Assembly (NCBI GenBank): GCA_050084515.1 | Contig: CM114273.1 | Coordinates: 44,454,001 to 44,518,000 of the forward strand | Reading direction: 5' to 3' | Length of the DNA: 64,000 bases | DNA from: Blasia pusilla | Lineage: Eukaryota > Marchantiophyta > Marchantiopsida > Blasiales | Shown here: one piece after another, positions 47,338 to 58,577 of the stretch | Layout of the letters: each line of letters opens with the position of its first letter | Numbering within the stretch: the stretch's first letter is position 1 | The notes under the pieces: model-generated | Databases searched by the model: none | Seen by the model: only the letters and a program-made list of their open reading frames with translations | Told to the model about the DNA's origin: nothing | Translations under genes and position numbers: made by a program

Positions 47338-48168
47338 TTGGTGATATTATTGGCACAGAGGGCGATGGGCAAAACAAGTGCGATGACTCCTATTGCTGAT
47401 GCTCACAAGGAGCATGTGTTGAGTACGATGTTGGGGGCAGCCACAATGGTCTACAGTGCTCCGTTGTTTACTGCTTCCGATGTTATGACATTGGGAGGTA
47501 CGTCCATCGAGGTGTTTTGGCTGGCCGCTACACTATGTGAGCATGGAGTTGGAGTTTTTGCATCATGTTCAAAGGTGATTGCAAAGGAGGTGATAGACCT
47601 GCCCTTGGAGCGGATGCTCGGGCCGTCCACACCAGTTTCATGGCAGGCTGCGGTTGCTAGGATGACAGAGATGCCGGCTAGGCCCGCGATAGAGCGTGCC
47701 ATAGCTTCTCCTAGTGTTGGGTTGTTGGTAAACCAGGGAGAGGTCTTCCTGTTGGTGAGTCCAGGAGGAAGAGGTTTTAGTCCGCAACGCGTGTTGTTGG
47801 ATTCAAGAGCGCAACCCTTGATGTTGGGGAAAACGTCATTTAGAGGATTGGGCTTGACGAGAGCCGATGTGGAGCGTTGTCAATTTTGGATACATACATC
47901 CTTGGGTGGAGCAAGTATCACATATTATATCACTTGACAGGAGGTCGTGGTGAGGATTCACCCAAGACATCCTACATATCAGTCCGTGGTGCGAGCCAAG
48001 GCGATAGTGACTCATGTAGAGTGCTATGATGTCTTGGTTGGTGGAGTAGTGTTATACTCCATGGGGTTTTTTTGGATTATTGGGAGGAGTCAGCGTCCTA
48101 TAGACCAGGTTGGCAGTCAGGTGATGGGCGCCTTAGCTCATTACCCATTCCATTCACATGTGCAGTGA
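47338..48168 (+). pseudogene. G1 copy B protease region
   Basis: After a linker (VMTLGGTSIEVFWLAATLCE) comes QRVLLDSRAQPLMLGKTSF. The aspartic protease DSGA triplet reads DSRA, while copy A keeps DSGA. A second frame continues VVRAKAIVTHVECYDVLVGG and VLYSMGFFWI, matching the fused frame in copy A. The domain is inactive here. Confidence 0.75.
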
Positions 48169-49464
48169 TCGAGTGATAGCCACGAGAGATGGCGACCTTA
48201 GCATCATTTAGCATTGCGATCTCTTGGCCTAGTGATTTGATTGAGGGACATGTCCATGCAAAGGATACTCACATTCCTGACATTTCTATGGAGAGGAGTG
48301 TCATGGTAGCCGCATCAGTCCGTAGAGGAGAGGTGCCGCTTTGGGGCTCGACTGAGGAGCTTCGACGCTTAGCCACTAAGCATGTGCAGACCGCGTGAAG
48401 CGAGACGTTTGGACAAGAGTGTGATAGGTCAGAAAAACCCTTGGAAGCTAGGAGTGCTGCTATGATCCCTTGGGATACCACCTTGATTGTGTGGTGCATC
48501 CCAGAGGAGGATATCCGGATGTCGTATCTCTTTGGAAGGATTAACACTAGGTTTTGCATGCGGGAGTGCGCGTGCGGCAGTTTCTGTATGTGGACATTGA
48601 TGATGTTGCGAGGCACGCTTTATTGCACCATGTGGCACACTTACGCCTCCGCTTTCCTAACTTGTTATCTAGGTCCGTTGTCCAGGGATACCAGAGTTCC
48701 CTATCGAGGGGTATTTCATTGTTGGAGACGCAGGACTTGGAACGGGTAGGGGCCATAGATTTGATCATTGATGGTTGGTCGTGTCAGGGCCAATCGAGTG
48801 TTGCACGAGGTGGCGGGTTAGCTGACACTGAGTCTAGGTTGTTTTGGAAGATGGGATTCCCCATAGGAGTGACGGAAGTACCATCACTATCAGAGGCATC
48901 ACAACGTCATGTCTTGGGTCACGCAATGGCGTGAACTGCTTGACATGGATTTTCAGCTTAGGAGTAGCTGAGTAGCGTCGTTTGCGGATGCGACAGATCA
49001 CAATTGTTGCATTGGTGAGCCCCATGCCTACCGAGACAGTTAAGGGAGTGGTTGGGGATGAGATACGAGGAGATCAACACACAAGGAGTGATCAAGAGAG
49101 ACACCCTTGGACTTCTTAGCATGTTTTGCAAGTATGCCAGGGGATGGTAGCCACAACATCGAGCGTGGTTCCAGAAACTGCATGTGGAGATGAGGGCTCT
49201 GTTGTCTGAGACGGGGTTGCACCATAGCAACCACCGAAACCCGCGCTAGAGAGTCCTACGATAGTCACGATGGAGACTTAGGAGCCAAATATAGGCCGTT
49301 AGCTGATAGGAGTAGAGCGGCGTTGGATACATCAGTTCCTCAGGAGTTATAGGAGTTGTTTTGCATTTAGCATGCAAGATTTGGGGATGCTAAAGGGTCG
49401 AGGGATCCGCATTGAGTTGTCGAGAAACACGCCGATCTTCTGATGATCCTACAAGGACAGTGAC

Positions 49465-50040
49465 ATGGAGAGGGCTCTGATTCAAAGTAGGAGCCAGGAA
49501 TTGGTTGGAGCAAGACTAGTGGAGATGTTGCCTAGAGAGTATGCATATGCCAATTTCATGCCCGCCAAGAAGGATGTGCATGGAAAGTGGATGGAAAGGC
49601 GGATTTGTGGAGAGTACCGACCTATCAATCGGCAGACAAAGTCCGATAGGTATGTCATGCCTACCCCTAAGGAGATCTTTGATGCGATTGGGCATGCAAA
49701 GGTCTTCAATTCATTGGATTTGCGAGCCGGATACCATCAACTACCTATCAGATTGGAGGAGAGGGAGAATACGGAATTTTGGGGCATCGATCCTCACGGG
49801 AAGGATTTTTTGTACCAATGCCGGTTCTTACCATTCGGCTTAAAGAACGCCCCGGTTGAGTTTCAGAGGATCATGGATAGGATCTTGGCAGGTATGGATT
49901 TTGCTAGGTATTATATTGATGACATCGTAGTCTTTAGCGCCACGGTTGAGGAGCATGAGCGAAATCTAGAAGAGGTGTTTTGACGATTGCAGTTACATGG
50001 GCTGCAACTACATCTAGGCAAGTGCAAGTTCTCTACGACG
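49465..50040 (+). pseudogene. G1 copy B reverse transcriptase
   Basis: EYRPINRQTKSDRYVMPTP, VFNSLDLRAGYHQLPIRLEE, FLPFGLKNAPVEFQRIMDRI and the catalytic YIDDIVVFSA box identify a Ty3/gypsy reverse transcriptase. It is open from 49465 to 49983. Region 48170-49464 should hold the protease-RT linker and RT N-terminus but shows only scattered short frames. Confidence 0.93.
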
Positions 50041-50650
50041 AGATTGAGTACTTGGGTCATACAATATACTCTGGGTGCCTTGGTGTGCAACCGATGAAGG
50101 TAGAGGCTATTACACGCATTCCACGCCCTACAGATGTGAGTCGAGTTCATGCATTCATGGGATTGGCAAACTTCTATCGATGGTACGTGAAGAGTTTCAG
50201 TTCGATTGCGAAGCCGCTAACCTTGATGACCAAGGTGGATCACGGGTAGCATTGGGGGATGAGCAAGAGAGAGCATTTCACATGCTCAAGGACAGATTGA
50301 CATCCATGCCCATATTGAGGAGACCAATCAGGGGGCATCCTTTCGAGTTGCATACCGATTGGAGCATGTTGGGGTTTGGAGCCGTGCTCACCCAGCATGA
50401 TGATGATAGTAGAGAGTTTGTGGTGGCTTGCGCTAGTCGCTCAAACAACGTTGTAGAGGCAAAGTATAGCTTGTATGAGGGTGAGAACTTGGCTGCGGTG
50501 TGGGCTGTCACACATTTCAGGTGTTATTTATTCGACAATCCCCTCACCATCATTACTGATCATGAGCCACTTAAGTGGTTGATGCAGTCCGACAAGCTTA
50601 CAAGGAAGCTTGCGAGGTGGGGTCTTTTGTTGCAGGAGTATGACTTCTAG
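50041..50650 (+). pseudogene. G1 copy B RT connection and RNase H
   Basis: IEYLGHTIYSGCLGVQPMKV and MGLANFYRWYVKSF are the usual RT connection. A frame change leads to FELHTDWSMLGFGAVLTQ, AKYSLYEGENLAAVWAV and LTIITDHEPLKWLMQ, giving the D, E, D residues of RNase H. The frame ends at 50650. Confidence 0.9.
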
Positions 50651-50962
50651 GTGATGCAAAGACGTGGGATGCTGAACCAAGATGCATATGGTTTGAGCCA
50701 TAACCGATGCCCGAGTCAGCAAGATGTGATTGGAGCTCGTTGACATGGTGAGAGTGATGAGGAGTTGGTGCAAGGATGGCATAGGTCAGCCTATTTGGGC
50801 TTGTTGGCTATGGAGAGCCAGATTGCTGAGACTTCGATGCAAGGTCTGATGGAGAGTCCTTAAATCTAGAGGTTAGTGAGGAGAGGACAAGTGGCCGACA
50901 CATTCACGAGGATGGAGTGGTCTAGGAGTACCTGCGTCTTGGCAGCATCGCAATCATAGTGG

Positions 50963-51835
50963 TTGCTAGAGAATCGGATTCTACAACAAGCGAGACGTTT
51001 CCGATGGAAGGGGACACATATGTTGCGAGTGTGGGTGGATGGTAGAGTGCATGTAGTGCCTCATCCTTTGCAGAGAGCACGTTTGGTGTATCATGCCCAC
51101 GAGGAGTTGGTTCATTTTGGAGTGAAGCGGACGTACAGCTTGCTCCAGATTCAGTATTGGTGGCGAGGAATGGAGACTGACGTTGAGGAGTTTTTTTCCA
51201 GATGCATGGTGTATGATCAAGTTCGAGCATCGTTCAATGCTCCGACTCCACAGTTGCATCCAATTCCAATCATGGGTTTAGATTATATGTGGAGTTTGGA
51301 TTTTGGAGGACCTTTACGTGTGATGGAGCGCCATAGTCGTTATGTGTTGATGATGGTCGAGCACTTCTTGAAGTGGATAGAGTTGGTTGCATTGCTTGAT
51401 AAAGAAAGTAAGGGAGTAGCGTATGCCTTCCTAGATCGAGTTTTAAGTCCTTACGGTGCACCAGCTGAGGTGTTGACAGACCAAAGTACACACTTCCGTG
51501 GGGAGTTTCAGGACTTGTATGATCAGGCGCTGATCGACCACCGCACCACTTTGCGAGATCATCGTGAAGCGGATGGACTAGCAAAGAGGGTTGTGCAGAG
51601 GGTGAAGAGAGGATTACCTAAGTATGGCTTGCAGAGAGGTCACCTAGGAGATTGGGACCTCCAGTTGCCGTGGTTGGCAATGGGATATAGATTCATCAAG
51701 CAAGCATCCTTAGCTTCTTTCTCACCGTCATTGCTTTTGTATGGCTGAGAGCCAAATTTACCTACGGCCATTTGTCGAGATGTTGGTGAGATTTTGAACC
51801 TTGATGACCTTGATGTTTGGAAGTGAGCATGTACT
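50963..51835 (+). pseudogene. G1 copy B integrase
   Basis: YHAHEELVHFGVKRTYSLLQ and FFSRCMVYDQ form the HHCC zinc-binding part, with the second Cys changed to Tyr. SLDFGGPLRVMERHSRYVLM holds the first catalytic Asp, and GVAYAFLDRVLSPYGAPAEV and LTDQSTHF the second. KYGLQRGHLGDWDLQLPW lies after the core. A stop interrupts the domain end near 51746. Confidence 0.88.
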
Positions 51836-52009
51836 TAGAGGGCTGAGTTGTTTCAGAGAGTGATGCTCATGGCGTTTGAGAACTTGGAGATTGCGCAGCA
51901 TCGGGATACATTGAGGTATGCAACTATTCACGGAGGTGGTTATCCACCTTCTATCTGAAGGTTTCATCAGAGAGACTATGTCTTCTTGCAGTAGAGGGCA
52001 CCCACGACG

Positions 52010-52335
52010 TTGGATGTGAGTGCACTGCGCACCATCTTGAGAGTGCGTGAGGTTTTGCTATTAGGTGTCCTTTTATTGGAGGAACCCGATGGTATGGTTT
52101 GGAAGGACCATGTGCGTAAGTGTGCACCGTGTCACCTTCCGAACAAAGATGGTACAATTTATCTAAGCTTAGCAATAGTTCTTGCAGGCTTGCGATATAT
52201 ATTTTGTGGTTCTGCCCACGGTGCAACCACTATGCTAGTCTGTGATGGATGTTCGAGAGGATGGCATATGGCATGTTTGATGCCACCTCCCACTAGGATA
52301 TCTCAAGGACAATGAATGTGTCATAGATACACATA
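52010..52335 (+). pseudogene. G1 copy B Pol C-terminus: GPY/F-like module plus PHD-finger-like domain
   Basis: TILRVREVLLLGVLLLEEPD and CAPCHLPNKDG end the integrase-like SH3 module. FCGSAHGATTMLVCDGCSRG then WHMACLMPPPTRISQGQ follows, and after a TGA where Trp is expected comes MCH. MLVCDGC, WHMACL, PPxTRI and the QGxWxC position fit the second half of a C4HC3 PHD finger. One early Cys (TAT, Tyr) and the last Cys are not conserved. Both copies A and B carry it, so it belongs to the element, not to a neighbouring gene. Confidence 0.72.
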
Positions 52336-52339
52336 GCGT

Positions 52340-53604
52340 TGTCGTATAGTAAAATCAACCAGTGTGTAAGCTCCTTCCTCGTTAAGTGTTAAATAGAGTT
52401 TTATTAGTATTAAGTAAATTGGGTTAGGAAAAAGAAATTCCTCTGTTTAAACCTCTTTATGGTGCCTCTTTTATGCAGGCCCAACTTTAAGAAAAGAGGT
52501 AATAAATAAAAGATGACTTTATAAAAGTAAAGTAGTGAGGTTGGTGCTTTAATGAAAAACAAAAGTAGGCTTGCTTGGTGGCTAGGTTAGTTGGGATAAT
52601 TTGGAAAATATCAAGTGGGTAAAAGAGGATATTTTGGAAGAGATAAGAGGAAATCTACTTGTGTCAAAATATGACTGGCTAAGCCTTGAGAGGAAGCCAT
52701 GTAACACAAGATAAGATTTACTCTCTTTCGTACTTTTGTGGATCTCTTGTGAGTATATAAAGAGGAGGGACCTTTAAGGGTTCTTTACGTTCTATTCCAT
52801 ATCTTGAGTGTTTTCGTGTCACTCTTCAGTGTATGCCTTTGGGATTGCTTGCTCTTCCAATGAGAATGGATCACCTTTCATGGGAGAATAACTTGACCAT
52901 GGTATATTCTTTGAAATATTTTTAGAGTGTGTGGAGATGAGATTTTTGTCATCTTAGAGGAGTTTAGTCCTACTATAATAGTGAATTTCTTGGCTTGTTA
53001 CTTTCCTAATGAGAGTGGATTTTCCCTTTTGGGAGAATAACTTCGTCAAAACCCATTCTTGAGGAGAGTAGAGAATATTTGTCAAGCATGGATAAGGGTG
53101 GAGCACGAGTTGTGCCTGACTTTCCTTCCCTCAATCCATACCATGTCAAGGCTCTCTTTGTAGATAGGCATAAGTCCACTCGTTATTTAGTTTATCACTT
53201 TTTGGAGGTATTCATGAACCAGGTCATTTTTAACTCTGATGATTCTTCTTATCATCACATATAGAAGGACATGGGATTGTACTTTGTATGTCCTTATATA
53301 GTGATCCATGGATGTCAATAGGTCTACTCAAGTAGGGTTTAACACTAGTTGTGTTATCTTCCTCGTGTACAAGCGTAAAATAGTTGATAGGGATTTTATA
53401 GTTAGGAACTTTGGGGTCCGATGTTACGAAGAAGTGATCACCTCGGCACTTCCATTTGTGATACCTATTGTGAGAGAATGGAGAGTATTTATAATAATTT
53501 TGTATTAAAAAAGGAGAACTTCTCGGAGAGTTCACCTTGCATTGACCACGTTTGCCGCAGCTAGAAGGCCTGCCCTTACTCGAAGAAAGGCTCTCGACAC
53601 GACA
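52340..53604 (+). mobile_element. F1: LTR-like insertion (1265 bp) in G1 copy B
   Basis: It begins TGTCGTATAG and ends CACGACA, with TATATAA at 52754, all LTR-like. It interrupts G1: copy A reads ACATAGCG|TAGGTAGTTCTAC where copy B has ACATAGCGT-F1-ACGTACAAAGTTCTAC. The flanks GCGT/ACGT may be a decayed target duplication. The extended ends CGTTGTCGT/ACGACAACG are also perfect inverted repeats, so a DNA element is an alternative. Inside, frames reading GGARVVPDFPSLNPYHVK and VGFNTSCVIFLVYKRK are shared with the copy at 45748. Confidence 0.75.
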
Positions 53605-53787
53605 ACGTACAAAGTTCTACATTTTGACTTGTATCTGTGACGTGGATGACAAGAAGGCGACTAATGATGAGGCCACATGAGCAACCGACCTTCTTGCTCT
53701 TAGCGTCCGAGAGATGTATGTCATAATAGGTAGGGATAGATGGCTATCTGGAGTTAGAGGGACCTAACCACCACCTAGGGGGGCGAT

Positions 53788-54557
53788 TGGAGATATTTTC
53801 ATGCTTCTTGTCTCATTGTTTGGATGCCATGAGTTAGCATGGGATCGTGCGTGCTTGTGTGTGTGTTCGATGACATCGATGTATGTTGTGTAGCGATGTG
53901 TATGCGCACGACAACTGTCATATCTTTTAGTATAGATTGGTAAGATCTAATAGATCGTCTTCGCCGGTAGTAGAGGATAGACTCAGAAGCTTGAGGATGA
54001 CCTGTTGAGGCCCCGAGAAACTTGAGAGAGGATTTTTCACCTTCGTTTTGGCTCATCTGGAGCCATATTTAAAAACTTATTATTTTAGGTAAGTACCATT
54101 TTAAGTATATGGTCAAATTTATATTTTTGGTAATTAGCCCTTGACCTCTTACATTAGGTCAAGAGCCAAGGACGTGACTTAGGAGCAGAGGTTACCATTG
54201 AGAGAGCTTGGGAGAGGGGAGGGGTATACCTCAAGGAGAGAGAGCTTTAGAGTTCATTCTCTCTTTTTTGAACCTCTTGGCATGAGGCGGCGGAGCTATG
54301 GTCTTGCTTGCCTTGTGTGTGTAATCCAAGCTTCTTATTAGGAGAGTGGGTTTGGTTTGACATTGAGAGACATATAAGAGTGCACATTTTTAGAGCTATG
54401 GTGTTGAGAGCGATTGGATCTTGATTTATTGGAGATATTTTGATACTTCTTGTCTTGTTGTTTGGATGCCATGAGTTAGCATGGGATCGTGCGTGTTTGT
54501 GTGTGTGTGTTCAATGAAAACGATGTATATTGTGTAGCGATATGTATGTGCACGATA
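53788..54557 (+). repeat. G1 terminal unit, plus strand: two ~127-bp direct repeats around 516 bp
   Basis: Repeats 53788-53913 and 54430-54557 begin TGGAGATATTTT and end CACGACA or CACGATA. The 516-bp interior (53914-54429) matches 10223-10738 in reverse. It directly follows the G1 polypurine tract. No target duplication surrounds it (GCGAT left, ATGCC right). No tRNA primer-binding site is seen after the first repeat. Confidence 0.78.
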
Positions 54558-54785
54558 ATGCCAATTATGCTTCTCTTATGATTGTATGACACCGAGCGGA
54601 TTTCAAAATGAAGTACCCATTGTGAGAAAAATATTCAAATTCATACTACATCGACAATTGACATATCTTCAACGTTTGCATCTTTCCCCATCCCCTTTGT
54701 ACTCTCATTTCATTTCATTTCAATTTTTGAGGTTTTTTCCCATATGCTTTCTGTCCTTTAACATACCCATGTTAATTTATTGTGG

Positions 54786-57700
54786 TTTTTACTTTTTCTA
54801 GACTTCCAATTCTTTCGAACCCTAAGGATATATGCAATACTCGGAAGGTTTTAGGTGCGGAGGCACAGAGACGTAAACAGATTAAACGTGTCCAAAACAA
54901 TACTCTACAAATAGAGAGAAGACGAGAATATCAACGAGAATATTTTAGGAAACGAAAAAACCTTAATCTTGGTATTGAATCTTTGAGATTGATTCCCCAA
55001 CCAGATGTTGAAACAACTATGTTTCCAGAAAATGCATTTCTTAATGATATTAACAAAGGTCTTCTTCGAGCAACGATGCAATCTCTTGAAGAGGGGAGAA
55101 GGTCTTTTTTCTCAAGAATTTTGAGCTTTTCAGTTATATTGTTTTCTTTCCTATGTCTATTGTACAGAATGAATATGCAAATAATTTCTTCTCACATTGA
55201 GCATATTACAAACGCATGCCTCCTATTGAAGACCTCCAATTTGGGGAGCAAACAAGTCTTAATTGTCGAGAATAATGCAATGTTGAAGAAGCAAATACCT
55301 TGCTCATTTAGACATCTCCAACGTTGGCAATCTTCCCTATGTAGCGTTATTTTATTTGTTTTTTCATCTTCTTCTCTTGCTTCCTTCATGAACAACTTTG
55401 TAAAGTTATTTACTAATGTGAATCATTGTGTAATTTTTTGAGAGTTTTGAATCCGTTCCAATGTCCCTCAACTATGGAGAATGGACTTATGACACAAAGG
55501 ACTATTCCGATAAAAGTCAAAACATTATTAAATATTGCTCAAACTCATAACTTTATGGAGAGCGACATTAAAAAACTACACCTGAAAGGGAGTTTGTGTG
55601 TATCAACTAGTCGACACTGAAGGTTCTATGACATATGTTTGTCATTCATGTAAAGCATTGCATTAGAAATGCGAGAAGGTGAAGAACTTGAAGTTTTGAA
55701 ACTCACCTTTTACTATGTGTTGTGAGCATTGGAAGGTACAACTACCCTTCTTAAAGCCATTACCCTCATTTTTTGCTACATTGATATCTGGCATTGGGAA
55801 AATTAATCAGCATTTTCTTACCAATGCTCACGTCGATAATTTTGCCTTTCAATTGGCATCAACAGGAGCAGAAGTCAAAGAGCAATTGGGTGGCATAAAG
55901 CACTTCATTATTCAAGGTAAAATTTATGATTTTATTCTATCCAAATGAGGGACAACATCCTCAATTTGCGCAATTATAGATTCATGATACAGATCATGAA
56001 ATTGAGAATCGAGAAAGGACCATGTCTGATGCGCTTTGGCTTGACATCTTACAAGGTTTACAAGACATGTTGCCCGAATGTAATCCTTATGTAAGGATAT
56101 TTTGAATATTTGCAATGGATTCACCTTGCCCAAACATGCAAATCATGATGAGGGCAAGTAAGAGGACCTTGAGGCTAAACGATATAGGCCAGCTGTTGCT
56201 TCAGAAGTTGATGCTATATTGCTAGGTGATGGGAGTGAGACTATGCAATCCCATGATATTATTCTTCAATTACATGGCAAAGGAATTTGTCGCATATCAG
56301 ACTTGAATGAGGTATATATTCCTTTGCACCTTATTTTCCTATTTTTCTATGTTGAGGCAAGTTGGCATGCTAGAATACCTTATGGAAATTGGACAGATTC
56401 GTCAAACGTATCTTCACTAAGGGAATCAAAGGCAAATATCCAAGGAGATAGGCATGATCAAAATGACTTTTTCGATGAAGATATAGTAGATGATGAAGAA
56501 AATCAACCGATGGGGGTAGAGAAGACTTAAAGTATTACTCCCTTCCTATTTGCGAGCTTTCGCCTTCAGACACGTATTCGAGTGGATGATGACAATCGAT
56601 TACTTTGTTTTGGAAGACTTACCCAAGAGTATATGGTAGATGTTTATGTGACCATAGAGATGCAATGATTATGTTGGATCCGTTTAAATCAAAACGAGTT
56701 ACGATCTGAATTATACTAAGGTGTGAAAGACGCAATGTTTAGGAATGATGCAGATGGTAAGACAATTGGGAGACGTATTGTGTTGCCATCTTCATTTTAC
56801 TGGAGGTCCACGACATATGCATCAATTATAACAAGATGCCATGGCCACTTTTAGGCATTTTGGAAAGCCTGATTATTTCTTGACAATCACGTGCAACCCA
56901 AATTGGATGGAGATTACATTAGCATTACTACCATGTCAATCAATTGTTGATCGTCCTGACTTGGTCGTATGGGTTTTCCAGAAAAAGAAGAAGGAATTAT
57001 TGCGATTAATTGTGGAGAAACATATTTTGGGTAAAGATGTTGGATGCATTCATGTCGTAGAGTTTCAAAAGAAGGTTTTGCCACATGCTCATATTTTAAT
57101 AATTTTGGCTCTAGATGATAAGCCTAGAACAACCTTTGATTTTGATAACAACATATCTCCAGAAATTCCAAATGCTACTACTCATCCATGACTTTTTACT
57201 ACTGTATCTAATTTTATGATGCATGGTCCATGTGGGGTTCTAAATCCAAATGCACCATGTATGGACAAGAAGACCAAAAAATATAGTAAAGGATATCCCC
57301 AAAAAAATTCATCTCAGACTATTGAGACAGAAGTTTGCTATCCTGAGTATAGAAGGTATGGACCTAGCTTCATTTTCTTTCCAAAGAATATTTGTCGACT
57401 TCTTTTATTATGTCATTATCCAAGGATTCAATTACAATTCTATGTAACATTTTCACTGTGATGCCCAGGTTAGATAATGGCACAAAGATCATGAAACATA
57501 ATCAACCTTTGGATAATCGTTGGGTTGTGCCATATAATCTTATGTTGTGCACTCTATTCGCTTGTCATGTTAATTTAGAGATCACACATAATATATCCGC
57601 CGTAAAATACTTATACAAATATGTATTTAAGGGATCAGATGCATTGACATTTGGGATGTCTAAGAGCTCAAGTACTACTACAACTGCCCTTGAAGTTATA

Positions 57701-58577
57701 GATGAGACAACACAATACCAAGATGCGAGGTGAGGATCTATGTATTGCCACATGACAATAATCTTTATGTTCATGAAATCTTTTTCATACTAAAAAAATC
57801 TTATTTTCTTTTCTTTTATATAGGTATATTTCAGCCTCGGAAACATGTTGGCAAATTTTCAAGCTCAGCTTGCATTCAAAACAACCAAGTTTTGTGAGAT
57901 TGGCTGTTCATCTCCCAGATGAACAACTTTTGCATTTTACTAATAATGAACTACTTGAAAATATTTTACAAAGAAATAGGGATGCAACTTTAACAGCATG
58001 GTTTGCAACCAACCATTTGGATCCGTCTGCCCACAAGTATCTATATCTTGAGTTTCCTTCACATTATACTTGGAAAAAGAAAATGTGGTTTGGTCGTGTG
58101 CAAGGAGCACATGGTTGAGGTTATCCTATTTGTCGGTTATATCTCACTCATCCTGGTACACATCTTCAAAAATATCGCATATCTTAAATGAACCTTTTTT
58201 CCTTATCCACTTCAAAGTTCATTCAATTAAATTAGATATGTTGTATCCTTAAGTATAGCTTTCAAAATATCTTATCATTAAAGCTTCTTTCCTCATGCGA
58301 TGGTGAGCGTCACTAGTTGCAAGTGCTTCTTCATCATATTCGAGGTGCAAGGACATATGAAGATTTAAGGACCGTGCATGGAGTATTATATCCAACTTTC
58401 AAAGAGGTTGCTATCCAATTAGGACTCTTAGAAGATGATAGGGAGGTTATACTCTCCCTGCAAGAAGCTTTGCAGACTCATGGAGGTCCATCTCTTCTAT
58501 AATTTTTTGCCATTATTTTTGCATATAACACACCAGCTAGGCCGATTGTATTGTGGAATGACTTTCAAAGCCAATGG
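54786..58577 (+). pseudogene. Helitron replication initiator (HUH Rep) region and helicase N-terminus
   Basis: It starts near LPILSNPKDICNTRKV with a basic segment (QIERRREYQREYFRKRK). CCEHWKVQLPFLKPL at 55715 is the region preceding Rep. Rep motif 1 is PDYFLTITCNPNWMEI (56870). Motif 2, the HUH pair, is VVEFQKKVLPHAHILIIL (57055). Motif 3, with the tyrosines, is AVKYLYKYVFKG (57600). MHGPCGVLNPNAPCM, VRLAVHLPDEQLLHF and AHKYLYLEFPSHYTW follow in family order. YEDLRTVHGVLYPTFKE (58355) begins the helicase part, which breaks at LWNDFQSQW (58577). Rep nicks and joins DNA strands during rolling-circle-like transposition. Confidence 0.9.

Larger units (their letters stand above)
46502..53787 (+). 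mobile_element. Gypsy family G1, copy B (5' end missing)
   Basis: In order: gag zinc knuckle, linker, protease, reverse transcriptase, RNase H, integrase, GPY/F-like module, PHD-finger-like tail, F1 insertion (52340-53604), 3' UTR and polypurine tract (ACCACCTAGGGGGGCG, 53770-53785). The gag capsid region and 5' LTR are absent, because F1 abuts the knuckle region. Frames change many times and stops are common, so the element is dead. Its closest relative in the window is copy A. Confidence 0.88.
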
